The translations under genes and the position numbers were made by a program. From the NCBI RefSeq assembly GCF_051251565.1, contig NZ_JBPOFB010000008.1, positions 89,639-153,638 of the forward strand: a DNA stretch of 64,000 nt, written 5' to 3'. The notes under the pieces are model-generated. The model worked only from the letters and a program-made list of their open reading frames with translations. It was not told the DNA's origin and ran no database searches. The stretch comes from Marivita sp051251565. GTDB taxonomy: Bacteria > Pseudomonadota > Alphaproteobacteria > Rhodobacterales > Rhodobacteraceae. Each line of letters opens with the position of its first letter. The stretch's first letter is position 1. Shown here piece after piece: positions 53,001 to 60,900 of this stretch.

Positions 53001-53108
53001 GGCAAGCGTGTCGCCCTGATAGCCTTTCAGCAAGGCGCCGTTGAACTTGAACGACACGGGGCGGTCGCGGTTGATCAGGCGGCCTTGGGTTTGAACGCGG
53101 GTGCTCAT
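50091..53108 (-). CDS. soxA: Sarcosine oxidase, alpha subunit
   Basis: A 1005-residue protein. Order: N-terminal half of ferredoxin-like and NAD/FAD domains (PVSFKFNGALLKGYQGDTLASALLAND in parts, with DVLVIGGGVAGLQSALTAARAG as the dinucleotide GxGxxG at about residue 175) and a C-terminal aminomethyltransferase (GcvT-like) domain (ALHIMRAEKGFIMIGDETDGT, about residue 880) that binds tetrahydrofolate. Length and domains match the Corynebacterium and Stenotrophomonas alpha subunits, including the NAD-binding site. In the soxB-soxD-soxA-soxG operon it lies third. Confidence 0.95.
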   Translation of the reverse strand: MSTRVQTQGRLINRDRPVSFKFNGALLKGYQGDTLASALLANDQMLMGRSFKYHRPRGVVASGSEEPNALVGLGTGNRFEPNQRATTTELFPGLTAASQNHWPTLNYDVGIVNNTLSRFLSAGFYYKMFIHPRPFWKHVYEPFIRHSAGLGKAPVSEARDADRYEHFYAFTDVLVIGGGVAGLQSALTAARAGAKVLLLEQTAHLGGRAPVDGGTIDGMDPDTWVAEAHAELNALPNAQVRTRTMGAGVYDHGYVLGYERLTDHAPDTPGPRHRLWRIRAQQIITATGAIERPLSFAGNDIPGVMLASAVRDYLVNYGVSPGDRTVVVTNNDDAYRTAIALVQAGLKVPVILDARAKGGGALMNEAKALGIRVETGAAAVKVKGAKRVHSVCVGVQAGEGAVLEEVFCDAVAMSGGWSPVVHLWSHCGGKLAWDDSQATFRPDPDRAPTSHDGAAFVITAGAADGEMHLNAVLQNAANAGKIAAGRVGAKQASADASTADAPHEAALEPVWMMPQGAPFKLRSKAWLDYQNDVKVSDVQLAAQEGFESVEHTKRYTTLGMATDQGKLSNINGLATLAGALGEDIPRVGTTTFRPPYTPISMGAIAGEARGAIFQPIRKTPMHDWHETHGAHWEPVGHWRRPYAFPKTGEGVHDAVKREVTATRTSLGLLDASTLGKIIVKGPDAGRFLDMLYTNMMSSLKPGKCRYGLMCSENGFLSDDGVVARIDEDTFLCHTTTGGADRIHAHMEEWLQTEWWDWKVWTVNATEQFAQVAVVGPNARKLLEKLGGMDVSKDALGFMEWKDGALAGFPVRAYRISFSGELSYEIAVPANQGRAFWDTLLEAGKDWNITPYGTEALHIMRAEKGFIMIGDETDGTVIPQDLGLGWAISKKKDDYIGKRAQMRTHMTDPKRWKLVGLETLNGAVLMDGAYAIDDGVNENGQANTQGRVTSTYHSPTLNKGIAMGLVLNGPDRMGEVITFTHGGDDTIKAKIVNPVFFDPDGEKQNV

Positions 53109-53176
53109 AGGTCAGACCTTGGCGCTGGCGGAGGTGTCGGAGCCTCCGGCGGGAGTTTTCTGGGCAAGATGAAGGA

Positions 53177-53506
53177 TCACGCGATGTCCCTCCATGTGAA
53201 TCCGGGACGTTTGGCGCGGATCGTGTCGAGGAGGTCTTTCGGCGGCTCGGTCGTTTGTGCGGCGTAGGTGCCGAAGACTTCGAGCGTGTTTGTGCAGCGC
53301 GCAGCGTGGAACCACTTGCCGCAGCCGTTCGCGTGCCGCCAGCGTTCGAAATGCACCCCTTTGGGGTTTTCGCGGTGGAAGAGGTAGGCGGTGAAATCGG
53401 CGTCCGAGCTTTCGGGGCCAAAGCGCGTCAGGTGTGCTTCGCCGCCTGCGTGCAGTTCGGTTTCCTCGGCTTGGACGCCGCAATAGGGGCAGTTAATCAA
53501 AAGCAT
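53177..53506 (-). CDS. soxD: Sarcosine oxidase, delta subunit
   Basis: A 109-residue small subunit. INCPYCGVQAEETELHAGG gives Cys6 and Cys9, and HANGCGKWFHAARC gives later His and Cys residues, the zinc site of the delta subunit known from the crystal structure. It lies 11 bases from soxB and 68 bases from soxA. Its role is structural. Confidence 0.95.
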   Translation of the reverse strand: MLLINCPYCGVQAEETELHAGGEAHLTRFGPESSDADFTAYLFHRENPKGVHFERWRHANGCGKWFHAARCTNTLEVFGTYAAQTTEPPKDLLDTIRAKRPGFTWRDIA

Positions 53507-53517
53507 CTAATCTCTCC

Positions 53518-54762
53518 CTAGTGCGCGACGCCAGCGGCGACGGATTCATCAATAAACCGCCCCTCGCGGAAGCGGTTCAATCCAAACTCGGACGTCAGCG
53601 GCGAATAGCCCTTGGCGATCAGCTCGGCCATGCCCCAGCCGGAGCCGGGGATGGCCTTGAAGCCGCCGGTGCCCCAGCCGCAGTTGATGAAGCAGCCCTC
53701 AAGCGGGGTTTTTGACAAGATGGGCGAGCGGTCGCCGGTCATGTCGACGATGCCGCCCCACCAGCGCAGCATCTTGAGGCGGGAGATCATCGGGAAGGTC
53801 TCGACCAATGCGCGGACGGTTTCCTCCACATGGTGGAACGACCCGCGCTGGGTGTAGTTGTTGTAGCCGTCCGCACCGCCGCCGATGACCATTTCACCCT
53901 TGTCGGACTGGCTCATGTAGCCGTGCACGGTGTTGGCCATGACGACCACGTCCATGCAGGGCTTGATCGGCTCGGACACCAGCGCCTGAAGCGCGACGGA
54001 TTCGATGGGCAGACGGAAGCCCGCCATTTCGGCCAGCACACCCGAGTGACCGGCGACGACGATGCCCAGCTTGTCGCAGTCGATGTCGCCCTTGGTGGTG
54101 GTGACGCCCGCGACCTTGCCACCCTCGCGGCGCACGGCGGTGACTTCGCATTGCTGGATGATGTCCATGCCCATGTCGGAACAGGCGCGTGCATAGCCCC
54201 AGGCCACGGCGTCGTGGCGGGCGGTGCCGCCGCGCGGCTGCCAGAGCGCGCCGAGAACGGGATAGCGCGGGCCTTTCAGCTCGATGATCGGGCACAGACG
54301 CTTGACCTCGGCGGGGCCGATGAATTTCGTCTCGACGCCTTGGAGGTTGTTGGCATGGGCGGTGCGCTGGTAGCCGCGGATCTCGTGTTCGGTCTGGGCC
54401 AGCATCATCACGCCACGGGGGCTGAACATGACGTTGTAGTTCAATTCCTGGCTGAGTGTTTCATAGAGCGAGCGGGCCTTTTCGTAGATCGCCGCTGATG
54501 GGTCTTGCAGGTAGTTGGACCGGATGATCGTCGTATTGCGCCCGGTGTTGCCGCCGCCCAGCCAGCCCTTTTCGATCACCGCCACGTTGGTGATGCCAAA
54601 ATTCTTGCCAAGGTAATAGGCCGTGGCGAGGCCGTGGCCGCCTGCCCCAACGATCACCACGTCGTATTTCTTCTTCGGCTCGGGCTTGCGCCAGGCGCGT
54701 TCCCAGCCTGTCTGGTAGCGCAAGGCTTCTCGGGCAACAGCAAAGGCGGAATAGCGTTTCAT
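53518..54762 (-). CDS. soxB: Sarcosine oxidase, beta subunit
   Basis: The 414-residue flavoprotein subunit. It begins MKRYSAFAVAREALRYQTGW and has the FAD-binding VVIVGAGGHGLATAYYL (about residues 38-54). The segment GTARHDAVAWGYA contains the histidine that in related enzymes bonds FMN covalently. Its D-amino-acid-oxidase-like fold oxidises the N-methyl group of sarcosine. ATG at 54762 was set because the upstream extension is not conserved. First gene of soxBDAG; divergent from ccmI across 182 bases. Confidence 0.95.
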   Translation of the reverse strand: MKRYSAFAVAREALRYQTGWERAWRKPEPKKKYDVVIVGAGGHGLATAYYLGKNFGITNVAVIEKGWLGGGNTGRNTTIIRSNYLQDPSAAIYEKARSLYETLSQELNYNVMFSPRGVMMLAQTEHEIRGYQRTAHANNLQGVETKFIGPAEVKRLCPIIELKGPRYPVLGALWQPRGGTARHDAVAWGYARACSDMGMDIIQQCEVTAVRREGGKVAGVTTTKGDIDCDKLGIVVAGHSGVLAEMAGFRLPIESVALQALVSEPIKPCMDVVVMANTVHGYMSQSDKGEMVIGGGADGYNNYTQRGSFHHVEETVRALVETFPMISRLKMLRWWGGIVDMTGDRSPILSKTPLEGCFINCGWGTGGFKAIPGSGWGMAELIAKGYSPLTSEFGLNRFREGRFIDESVAAGVAH

Positions 54763-54944
54763 GGGCGACTCGAGGCTTGGGGTGATCTGACGGATATGTG
54801 GACTGAACTGGCCAAGAGGCGGATACTCACAGCGCCCTTTTACCGTGTTTTTGCGACATGGCGCTTTGTCACGGGGATTAACCCTTTTTTCAAGCGGCTT
54901 GCGACTATACATGACATCGAAACAGCTTATGGGTTTGGCAAAAG

Positions 54945-56174
54945 ATGACGTTTTTCTGGATCGCGACCGTTCTGATGGCTTTCGGCATGGCCGGGCTTTT
55001 GGTGAAGGCTTTGATGCGTGGGCAGCGCGACACCGGCCCTGCCGAGGCGTTTGACGTTCAGGTCTACCGCGACCAGTTGACCGAAGTGGACCGCGATTTG
55101 CAGCGCGGTGTGATCTCGGACGAGGATGCAGAGCGGCTGCGCACAGAGATTTCGCGCCGCATTCTGACCGCCGATGCCAAGGCCACCGAAACCGGCATCG
55201 CAAGCACGCAACCCAAGGCGCTTGGGCTTGCGGCAGCCGGGTTGATGTCGGCTGTGGTTGTTGGCGGAAGCTATTGGATTTACGCGCAAATCGGTGCGCC
55301 GGGGTATGGTGACCTTGGGCTGGCAGAGCGGCTGGAGATGGCCGAGCAGGCCCGCCAGACCCGCCCCAGCCAACAAGAGGCCGAGACCCAGCTGCCCCCC
55401 ACCGAAAGCACCGAAGTGCAGGCCGAATATGCCGAGCTGGTGCAACGCTTGCGCGGGGCCGTGGCAGAGCGTCCGGGCGATCTTCAGGGCCATGTTCTTT
55501 TGGCGCGCTCCGAGGCGGCGATGGGCAATTACATCGAGGCCTACACCGCGCAACAGCAGGTTTTGTCGATCAAGGGCGATGATGCGACGGGCAAGGATTA
55601 TGCCGACCTGGCCGATATGATGATCCTTGCGGCAGGCGGGTATGTGTCGCCCGAGGCCGAGCGCGTGCTGGAAGGCGCGTTGACCCGTGAGCCACAAAAC
55701 GGTGTGTCGCAGTATTACATGGGTCTGATGATGGCGCAGACCGGACGCCCGGATGTGGCGTTCCGCCTGTGGGACCGCTTGCTGCGTCAAAGCGCCGTGG
55801 ATTCGCCATGGCTGCCGCCGATCGTGGCGCAGATCGAGGAAATGGCGTTTCGTGCCGGTGTCGGCGATTACGAATTGCCGCAGATCGCTGGAATGCCCGG
55901 CCCAAGCGCCGAGGACATGGATGCCGCAGGCGAGATGACCCAAGAGGATCGGCTGGAGATGATCCGAGGAATGGTCTCGCAACTCTCTGATCGTCTGGCC
56001 ACCGAAGGCGGCTCTCCCGAGGAATGGGCGCGGCTGATTTCATCACTGGGTGTTCTGGGCGACGAGGCGCAGGCCATCGCGGTCTGGAACAATGCGCAAG
56101 AGGTGTTTGCCGACAATCCCCGCGCGCTTGAGGTTGTGCGCGATGGTGCACGGGCTGCCGGTCTGGTGTTGTAA
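54945..56174 (+). CDS. ccmI: c-type cytochrome biogenesis protein CcmI
   Basis: CcmI holds apocytochrome c for the heme ligation machinery on the periplasmic side. The 409-residue protein has two transmembrane helices (residues about 2-22 and 90-110), a cytoplasmic loop with YRDQLTEVDRDLQRGVISDEDAERLRTEISRRIL (CcmI-1 part, in parts) and a periplasmic TPR domain after residue 130. The N-terminal pattern is standard for alphaproteobacteria. ruvX begins 5 bases after its stop. Confidence 0.93.
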   Translation: MTFFWIATVLMAFGMAGLLVKALMRGQRDTGPAEAFDVQVYRDQLTEVDRDLQRGVISDEDAERLRTEISRRILTADAKATETGIASTQPKALGLAAAGLMSAVVVGGSYWIYAQIGAPGYGDLGLAERLEMAEQARQTRPSQQEAETQLPPTESTEVQAEYAELVQRLRGAVAERPGDLQGHVLLARSEAAMGNYIEAYTAQQQVLSIKGDDATGKDYADLADMMILAAGGYVSPEAERVLEGALTREPQNGVSQYYMGLMMAQTGRPDVAFRLWDRLLRQSAVDSPWLPPIVAQIEEMAFRAGVGDYELPQIAGMPGPSAEDMDAAGEMTQEDRLEMIRGMVSQLSDRLATEGGSPEEWARLISSLGVLGDEAQAIAVWNNAQEVFADNPRALEVVRDGARAAGLVL

Positions 56175-56178
56175 GGCG

Positions 56179-56655
56179 TTGATCTACGACGATATCTCTG
56201 AGTTTGCGGCTGCCCTGCCCCCGATGCGGGCGATTGCCGGTCTGGACCTTGGGACCAAGACCATTGGCGTTGCGGTGTCGGATGGGATGCGCAGCGTTGG
56301 TACGCCTTTGGAGACGGTCAAGCGGCGCAAATTCGGATTGGATGCCGAGGCGCTGCTGGTGATCCTGTCAAAGCGCGACATTGCCGGTCTGGTGCTGGGA
56401 TTGCCGCGCAATATGGATGGGTCCGAGGGACCACGCTGTCAATCCACCCGCGCCTTTGCCCGAAACTTTGCGGCACTTTGGGACAGGCCCATCGGCTTTT
56501 GGGACGAACGCCTGTCCACGGTTGCGGCAGAAAGAGCACTGCTTGAGGCGGATACGACACGGAAACGTCGCGCAGAGGTGATCGACCATGTGGCGGCAAG
56601 CTATATCCTGCAAGGGGCGCTGGACCGTTTGCGCCATATCGAGGCCGGGGCATGA
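56179..56655 (+). CDS. ruvX: Holliday junction resolvase-like RuvX (YqgF)
   Basis: A 158-residue YqgF/RuvX nuclease that trims pre-16S rRNA ends. IAGLDLGTKTIGVAVSDG carries the first acidic metal ligand and WDERLSTVAAERALL and IDHVAASYILQ later ones. The start is a TTG at 56179 (LIYDDISEF), as related proteins begin MIYDDI; ATG at 56224 is an alternative. It is tightly coupled to ccmI and overlaps the DUF1289 gene region by ATGA. Confidence 0.9.
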   Translation: MIYDDISEFAAALPPMRAIAGLDLGTKTIGVAVSDGMRSVGTPLETVKRRKFGLDAEALLVILSKRDIAGLVLGLPRNMDGSEGPRCQSTRAFARNFAALWDRPIGFWDERLSTVAAERALLEADTTRKRRAEVIDHVAASYILQGALDRLRHIEAGA

Positions 56656-56669
56656 AGGAGCGCGCACCG

Positions 56670-56900
56670 ATGAAGGACGACATCTGGGCCCGCGACGAAA
56701 TCGAAAGCCCCTGTGTGAAGATCTGCGTTGTGCATCCCGAAAGCCGGTTGTGCACAGGGTGTCTGCGCACCATCGACGAAATCGGCGCATGGTCGAAACT
56801 GTCGCCCGAGGCGCGACGTGCCGTGATGGCGGAGTTGCCGACGCGGGCCGGTCAATTGACCAAACGCCGGGGCGGACGGGCTGCGCGGCTTTTGCGCTGA
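56670..56900 (+). CDS. DUF1289 family cysteine-rich protein
   Basis: A 76-residue protein with the DUF1289 motif: CVKICVVHPESRLCTGCLRTIDEIGAWSKL, four cysteines in a CxxxC plus CxxC arrangement, likely a metal or iron-sulfur site. ATG at 56670 follows AAGGAG; ATG at 56652, overlapping the ruvX stop, is the alternative. It lies in a ccmI-ruvX-DUF1289 run. Confidence 0.8.
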   Translation: MKDDIWARDEIESPCVKICVVHPESRLCTGCLRTIDEIGAWSKLSPEARRAVMAELPTRAGQLTKRRGGRAARLLR

Positions 56901-56975
56901 CGCGCGCATCAGAGGGCAAAAAACCGGGGCGCGCGGCCCCGGAGTTTTCGATCGTCAAAGTTAAAATCAGATTGA

Positions 56976-57428
56976 TCAGTCGAGGCCCAGCACACAGGTG
57001 CAGAAGGACTTGGCCTTTTTGTGCGCTTTCTTGCTGACCTCTACATTATAGAGAATTTGATAGGTGTGATCTGGTTTGGCCAGACAACACGCTGTCACTT
57101 CGACATCCTTCGGCGCGGTGGCGCAAAAGTTGCGGCCCAGGTAATACATATCCGGCTGCACATCGGCGGTGAACATCGCGCGGCGATGGCCGTTGTCGTC
57201 GGTAATGCATTTGACCTTTGGGCACGACACCGGAGCAGGCTTTGGTGACACGGTCACTTTGCGCGGTTCGCGTGGTTCATCGGTGTCGTTATGCGTCGTG
57301 GTGGGCGGACGTTCGGGCGTTGTCGGGCGCTCGAATGTCGGCTTTTCGTATGTGGGCTGCTCCGGGGGAAGATCCCGCGCCAGCGCGGGTGACGCGATCA
57401 GCGCAAAAATCAGCAGGGCAAGTCTCAT
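56976..57428 (-). CDS. Small secreted cysteine-containing protein
   Basis: A 150-residue protein with a signal peptide (MRLALLIFALIASPALA). The mature part opens with a proline/threonine/glutamate-rich stretch (YEKPTFERPTTPERPPT) and ends with a compact cysteine-containing region: SCPKVKCITDDNGHRRAM, NFCATAPKDVEVTACCLAKP and SFCTCVLGLD, seven cysteines, giving probable disulfides. Not recognised. Divergent direction from the DUF1289 gene (convergent). Confidence 0.6.
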   Translation of the reverse strand: MRLALLIFALIASPALARDLPPEQPTYEKPTFERPTTPERPPTTTHNDTDEPREPRKVTVSPKPAPVSCPKVKCITDDNGHRRAMFTADVQPDMYYLGRNFCATAPKDVEVTACCLAKPDHTYQILYNVEVSKKAHKKAKSFCTCVLGLD

Positions 57429-57530
57429 GTCATTTCCCTCAAAGAACCGCGAGTGGTGCGGAACGTGTCTATCATGCCCACGCGCCGTCCAGAAATCACA
57501 CTTTCAGGCGCGTGGTCGTTATCGGTTGGA

Positions 57531-58844
57531 TCAGGCCGCAACCACAGTGGTTTCGTCGTCGGCCAGAAGCGCATCATCTTCGTCGAGGAGGTCGTCGTCT
57601 TCGTCTTCGTCTTCGTCTTCGTCTTCGTCTGCATCGGCAACGACGTCTTCGTCATCTTCGTCTGCGATGTCCTCGTCTTCATCGGCGGCAACATCTTCGT
57701 CATCGACAAAGGTGTCCTCGTCAGTGTCGTCTTCCTCGGCCATATCGTCGGCCGCTGCACCGTCTTCCACAGGTTGGACAATGCTGACGCTTTCGACAAC
57801 AAGGATCTGGTCAAGAGACACAGGCCCCGCATCGGCCGCGATCACAACAACGGTCTGGCCATTGGCCTGAACGATCGTATCGCCGCTGTCTTCATCCGTT
57901 TCGAGCGAGATCGACGTGTCTGCCGATGTGCCAACCGGCACGGACACGATCACCACTTCGTCGGCTTCAAGGTCAAAGACCACGGGGGCATTCGACGGAT
58001 CGACCCATGTTCCGGTGTAGAAGATATCCGACCCGGCTTCGCCATACGCAATGTCGCCGCTGCCCATCTGGATGTCATCGTTGCCGTCACCACCCAAAAG
58101 GACGTCCGGGTCTGCCAAGTCCTGCGCTTCGATCATATCGTCGGTGTTGCCATCCCAGATCCCAAAGAGCTGGTCATTGCCTTCACCGCCGTCAAGCGTG
58201 TCTGCACCCGCGCCGCCGATCAGGGAATCGTCCCCGCCGCCGTCCATGATGCTGTCATTGCCTGCGTTGCCAAAGAGCGTGTCATTGCCAGCGCCACCGA
58301 AGATGGTGTCATCCCCGTCACCGCCGACCACCTGATCGTTGCCGTCCTGACCGTCGATCCGGTCATTGCCGGCATCGCCAAACAATGTGTCTTCGCCGAG
58401 ACCGCCAAAGAGTTCATCATCGCCGACACCGCCCGCAACGAGATCGTCGCCGTCATTGCCGTCGAGCGAGTCGTTGCCTTCGCTGCCGAAGACCTGATCA
58501 TTGCCGTCACCGCCAAAGACACTGTCGTCACCGGTCTGGCCGTCAAGGATGTTGTCACCCCCGTTGCCGGTGATCTGGTCATCGCCACCTGCGCCAACAA
58601 CCGTGTCACCGTCAGAGGCCGTCAGGGTGTCTCCACCCTCTGAGCCGAAGGTCACGCCGTCCGCTGTCACCACACCGGTGTCGACACCCGTGCCGTCACC
58701 TGTATCAGTGCTGTCATCACCATTTCCACCATCGCCAGCCCCAACCGTTTCCGTGTCGGAGTCGTCGTCATCATCACCAGTATCGGCGAACACGCTGGCG
58801 GTGATACCTAAAAGCGTGAGAGCCAGAAGCGCTGCAAGTTCCAT
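57531..58844 (-). CDS. RTX-like calcium-binding repeat protein with poly-acidic tail
   Basis: A 437-residue very acidic protein. After an N-terminal hydrophobic segment (MELAALLALTLLGITASVFA) and an acidic linker come about fifteen RTX-type nonapeptides (GGxGxDxLx pattern: GGDGNDQVFGSEGNDSLDG, GGAGNDTLFGNAGNDSIMDG, in parts) that coil around Ca2+. A C-terminal domain of about 100 residues is followed by about 100 residues of nearly pure D/E (residues about 340-437), including six EDEDED pairs from a hexanucleotide repeat. Similar hemolysin-type proteins are exported by type I systems; no such system is adjacent and no clear export signal is seen. Confidence 0.75.
   Translation of the reverse strand: MELAALLALTLLGITASVFADTGDDDDDSDTETVGAGDGGNGDDSTDTGDGTGVDTGVVTADGVTFGSEGGDTLTASDGDTVVGAGGDDQITGNGGDNILDGQTGDDSVFGGDGNDQVFGSEGNDSLDGNDGDDLVAGGVGDDELFGGLGEDTLFGDAGNDRIDGQDGNDQVVGGDGDDTIFGGAGNDTLFGNAGNDSIMDGGGDDSLIGGAGADTLDGGEGNDQLFGIWDGNTDDMIEAQDLADPDVLLGGDGNDDIQMGSGDIAYGEAGSDIFYTGTWVDPSNAPVVFDLEADEVVIVSVPVGTSADTSISLETDEDSGDTIVQANGQTVVVIAADAGPVSLDQILVVESVSIVQPVEDGAAADDMAEEDDTDEDTFVDDEDVAADEDEDIADEDDEDVVADADEDEDEDEDEDDDLLDEDDALLADDETTVVAA
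57595..57630. repeat. Hexanucleotide microsatellite (TCGTCT)6
   Basis: Six perfect TCGTCT units at 57595-57630, encoding alternating Glu-Asp in the tail of the RTX-like protein. The 6-bp unit keeps the reading frame when copies are added or lost. Confidence 0.9.
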
Positions 58845-59008
58845 AGCACGTTAATCCCAAGATTACCGAATGGCGTTCAACGTACGCTTGGCAACCCTCG
58901 TGCCCCTAATAAAATCGACAATTTTACATGTATTGTCCGGGAATACGGGACAGTCTTTTTCGGGTGGCTGGGATTGTCGCGGATCGGGTTGTGGAATGTG
59001 GCGGTGCC

Positions 59009-59785
59009 TTATTTCTGCCTCAGCCAGACCTGACCCGATTCCATTGTTTCCGGGCGCAGATACGCGATCATCCGACCGTCCTTCGGCGCTGTCGCCCCGT
59101 CCTGCCAAGGAGCAACGCCGTGCAACAGAAACGGGTTGAGTAACACCGCCTCTCCGGGGCGTGTAAAGACCTCACTGCGGGGGCAGTGTTCAAAAACCTG
59201 TCGGCGCGCGGCGACATAAGTGTCGGTGAGGTCAATCTGCGGCCAGTCCGTTTCGGGCCTGTTTCCTAGCGCATCGATCAGTGCTTGTTGCAGGATGTGG
59301 TGGCTGCCCGCCCAGACCACCAGTGGGCTGGCACCGGGCGACGCGTCGGTCAGGGGCAAGCCCAAGATCCAATCATGGCGTTCGCGCAGAAAGCGGCGCT
59401 TGGGTGTGCCTTCGGCCCAAAGCCCGTCCATATGGGCCGCATCCCTGTCACGGCGAAAACGGAAAGCGGCATCGCTGTCGCCTGCGCGGGGGCGTGGATA
59501 GCCGGGATACATGACCGAAAGCTGCGCCGGGTGCAGATCCTCCCTTGGGCCGATCCTGTCCGCCGCCGGGCCCGCCAGAGGCACGCCCCCCATCGCGCCA
59601 TCCGGTGCCGAGGGCAGCGCGTCGACGCCGACAAACCATGTGCCATCGCATTGCAGCCAGAGCGCGCGCATGTCGGGCTGCTGCGTCACCTGTCGCCCGA
59701 TGGGGGCGGCCGCCTGCGACCATGCATAAGTCTGTGCGTCCCACGGAAAGACGATATACCCGGCATCCGGCCAGTCCGTGACCAT
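59009..59785 (-). CDS. Phytanoyl-CoA-dioxygenase-like 2-oxoglutarate oxygenase
   Basis: A 258-residue double-stranded beta-helix oxygenase. AAHMDGLWAEG gives the HxD part of the iron facial triad (about residues 118-121), LLHGVAPWQDG the distal histidine (about residue 222), and RMIAYLRPE the arginine for 2-oxoglutarate. The family hydroxylates varied substrates; none can be named. It follows dusA on the same strand with three bases between, so the two are coupled. Confidence 0.8.
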   Translation of the reverse strand: MVTDWPDAGYIVFPWDAQTYAWSQAAAPIGRQVTQQPDMRALWLQCDGTWFVGVDALPSAPDGAMGGVPLAGPAADRIGPREDLHPAQLSVMYPGYPRPRAGDSDAAFRFRRDRDAAHMDGLWAEGTPKRRFLRERHDWILGLPLTDASPGASPLVVWAGSHHILQQALIDALGNRPETDWPQIDLTDTYVAARRQVFEHCPRSEVFTRPGEAVLLNPFLLHGVAPWQDGATAPKDGRMIAYLRPETMESGQVWLRQK

Positions 59786-59788
59786 GGC

Positions 59789-60787
59789 CTACCCAGCCAG
59801 CATGTCGGGTTGCTGCATCCGGTCCAATGCCTCGTCCAGAAGAGCCACGCCCGCATCGGGACGGTTGGCCTTTTCCGACAAGACCCGCCGCCACATGCGC
59901 GCGCCGGGCTGACCTGCAAACAGCCCCAGCATGTGCCGGGTGATCTGATGCAGTTTGCCCCCCCCGGCCAAATGCGCCGCGATGTAGGGGCGCATCGCGT
60001 CCACCGCATCTTCGCGCCGCGCGCACGGAGACGGTGCATCAAACAGGCGCCGGTCCACGTCGGCCAGAATATCCCAAGGCCGATGATACGCCGCGCGCCC
60101 GATCATCGCCCCGGCAAGACCGCGATCAACCAGGGCCTCGGCCGCCTCAAGCGTTTCAATCCCGCCATTGATCGAGATGGGCAGCTCCGTGAACCGCGCG
60201 GCCATGTCAAACACCAGATCATAGTCGAGCGGCGGGATGTCCCGGTTTTCTTTCGGAGACAGCCCTTGCAACCACGCTTTGCGCGCATGAATGGTCAGCG
60301 CATCGCAACCCGCGTCCTGCACCTGTGTGATAAAGTCCGGCAAGGTCTGTGCCTGATCCTGATCGTCAACACCGATCCGGCATTTGACGGTAACCGGCAC
60401 ATCCACGACGGCCTTCATCGCGCGCACGCAGTCTGCGACAAGGCCGGGGAATTTCATCAGCACCGCGCCAAACGTCCCCGATTGGACCCGGTCCGAGGGG
60501 CAACCAACATTGAGATTGATCTCGTCATACCCCGCCTCTGCCCCCATCCGCGCGGCCTGCGCCAGCTCTTGCGGATCGGACCCGCCAAGCTGCAAGGCTA
60601 CAGGATGTTCGTCAGGACTGTAGGTCAACAAATGCACCGCACCACCCCGCACCAAAGCAGGCGCGGTCACCATTTCGGTATAGAGCAGCGCATGCCGACT
60701 GATCTGCCGGTGGAAGAAGCGACAGTGACGGTCGGTCCAATCCATCATAGGCGCAATAGATAATCTAGAATGTTGATTTATTTGCAT
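59789..60787 (-). CDS. dusA: tRNA dihydrouridine(20/20a) synthase
   Basis: DusA reduces uridine 20/20a in tRNA using FMN. The 332-residue protein has RLSIAPMMDWTDRHCRFFHR (quoted in part), NLNVGCPSDRVQSGTFGAVLM with the catalytic cysteine (about residue 95) and SINGGIETLEAAEAL as the phosphate-binding end. The first about seven residues (MQINQHS) precede the family start and are encoded by AT-rich sequence that appears to belong to the adjoining integrated element. The integrase gene begins 113 bases away in the opposite direction. The start has no obvious ribosome-binding site. Confidence 0.92.
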   Translation of the reverse strand: MQINQHSRLSIAPMMDWTDRHCRFFHRQISRHALLYTEMVTAPALVRGGAVHLLTYSPDEHPVALQLGGSDPQELAQAARMGAEAGYDEINLNVGCPSDRVQSGTFGAVLMKFPGLVADCVRAMKAVVDVPVTVKCRIGVDDQDQAQTLPDFITQVQDAGCDALTIHARKAWLQGLSPKENRDIPPLDYDLVFDMAARFTELPISINGGIETLEAAEALVDRGLAGAMIGRAAYHRPWDILADVDRRLFDAPSPCARREDAVDAMRPYIAAHLAGGGKLHQITRHMLGLFAGQPGARMWRRVLSEKANRPDAGVALLDEALDRMQQPDMLAG

Positions 60788-60790
60788 TTT
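60700..60790. other. Candidate left attachment site, island junction in dusA 5' end
   Basis: The 5' end of dusA is a known target of a family of dusA-associated tyrosine integrases. Here the AT-rich segment 60750-60800 meets the conserved dusA codons at about 60745, and a matching integrase gene begins at 60901. The exact core cannot be set without the other end of the element. Confidence 0.4.
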
Positions 60791-60900
60791 TTGTGTATCT
60801 TCAAACTGTTGGCGGCGGTTGCTGCTACGCTGCACTACGCCCCAATATCCCCGAATTTGCCCCTCTACGACGACTCATTGCACACACAGCGCACACGAAA

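Noticed and set aside
51942..53267. A 441-codon plus-strand frame antisense to soxA
   Set aside because: Complement of the soxA coding strand; no domain, and soxA motifs are unambiguous.
57453..58643. A 396-codon plus-strand frame over the RTX-like gene
   Set aside because: Valine/isoleucine-rich repeats simply mirror the Asp/Gly repeat codons of the opposite strand.
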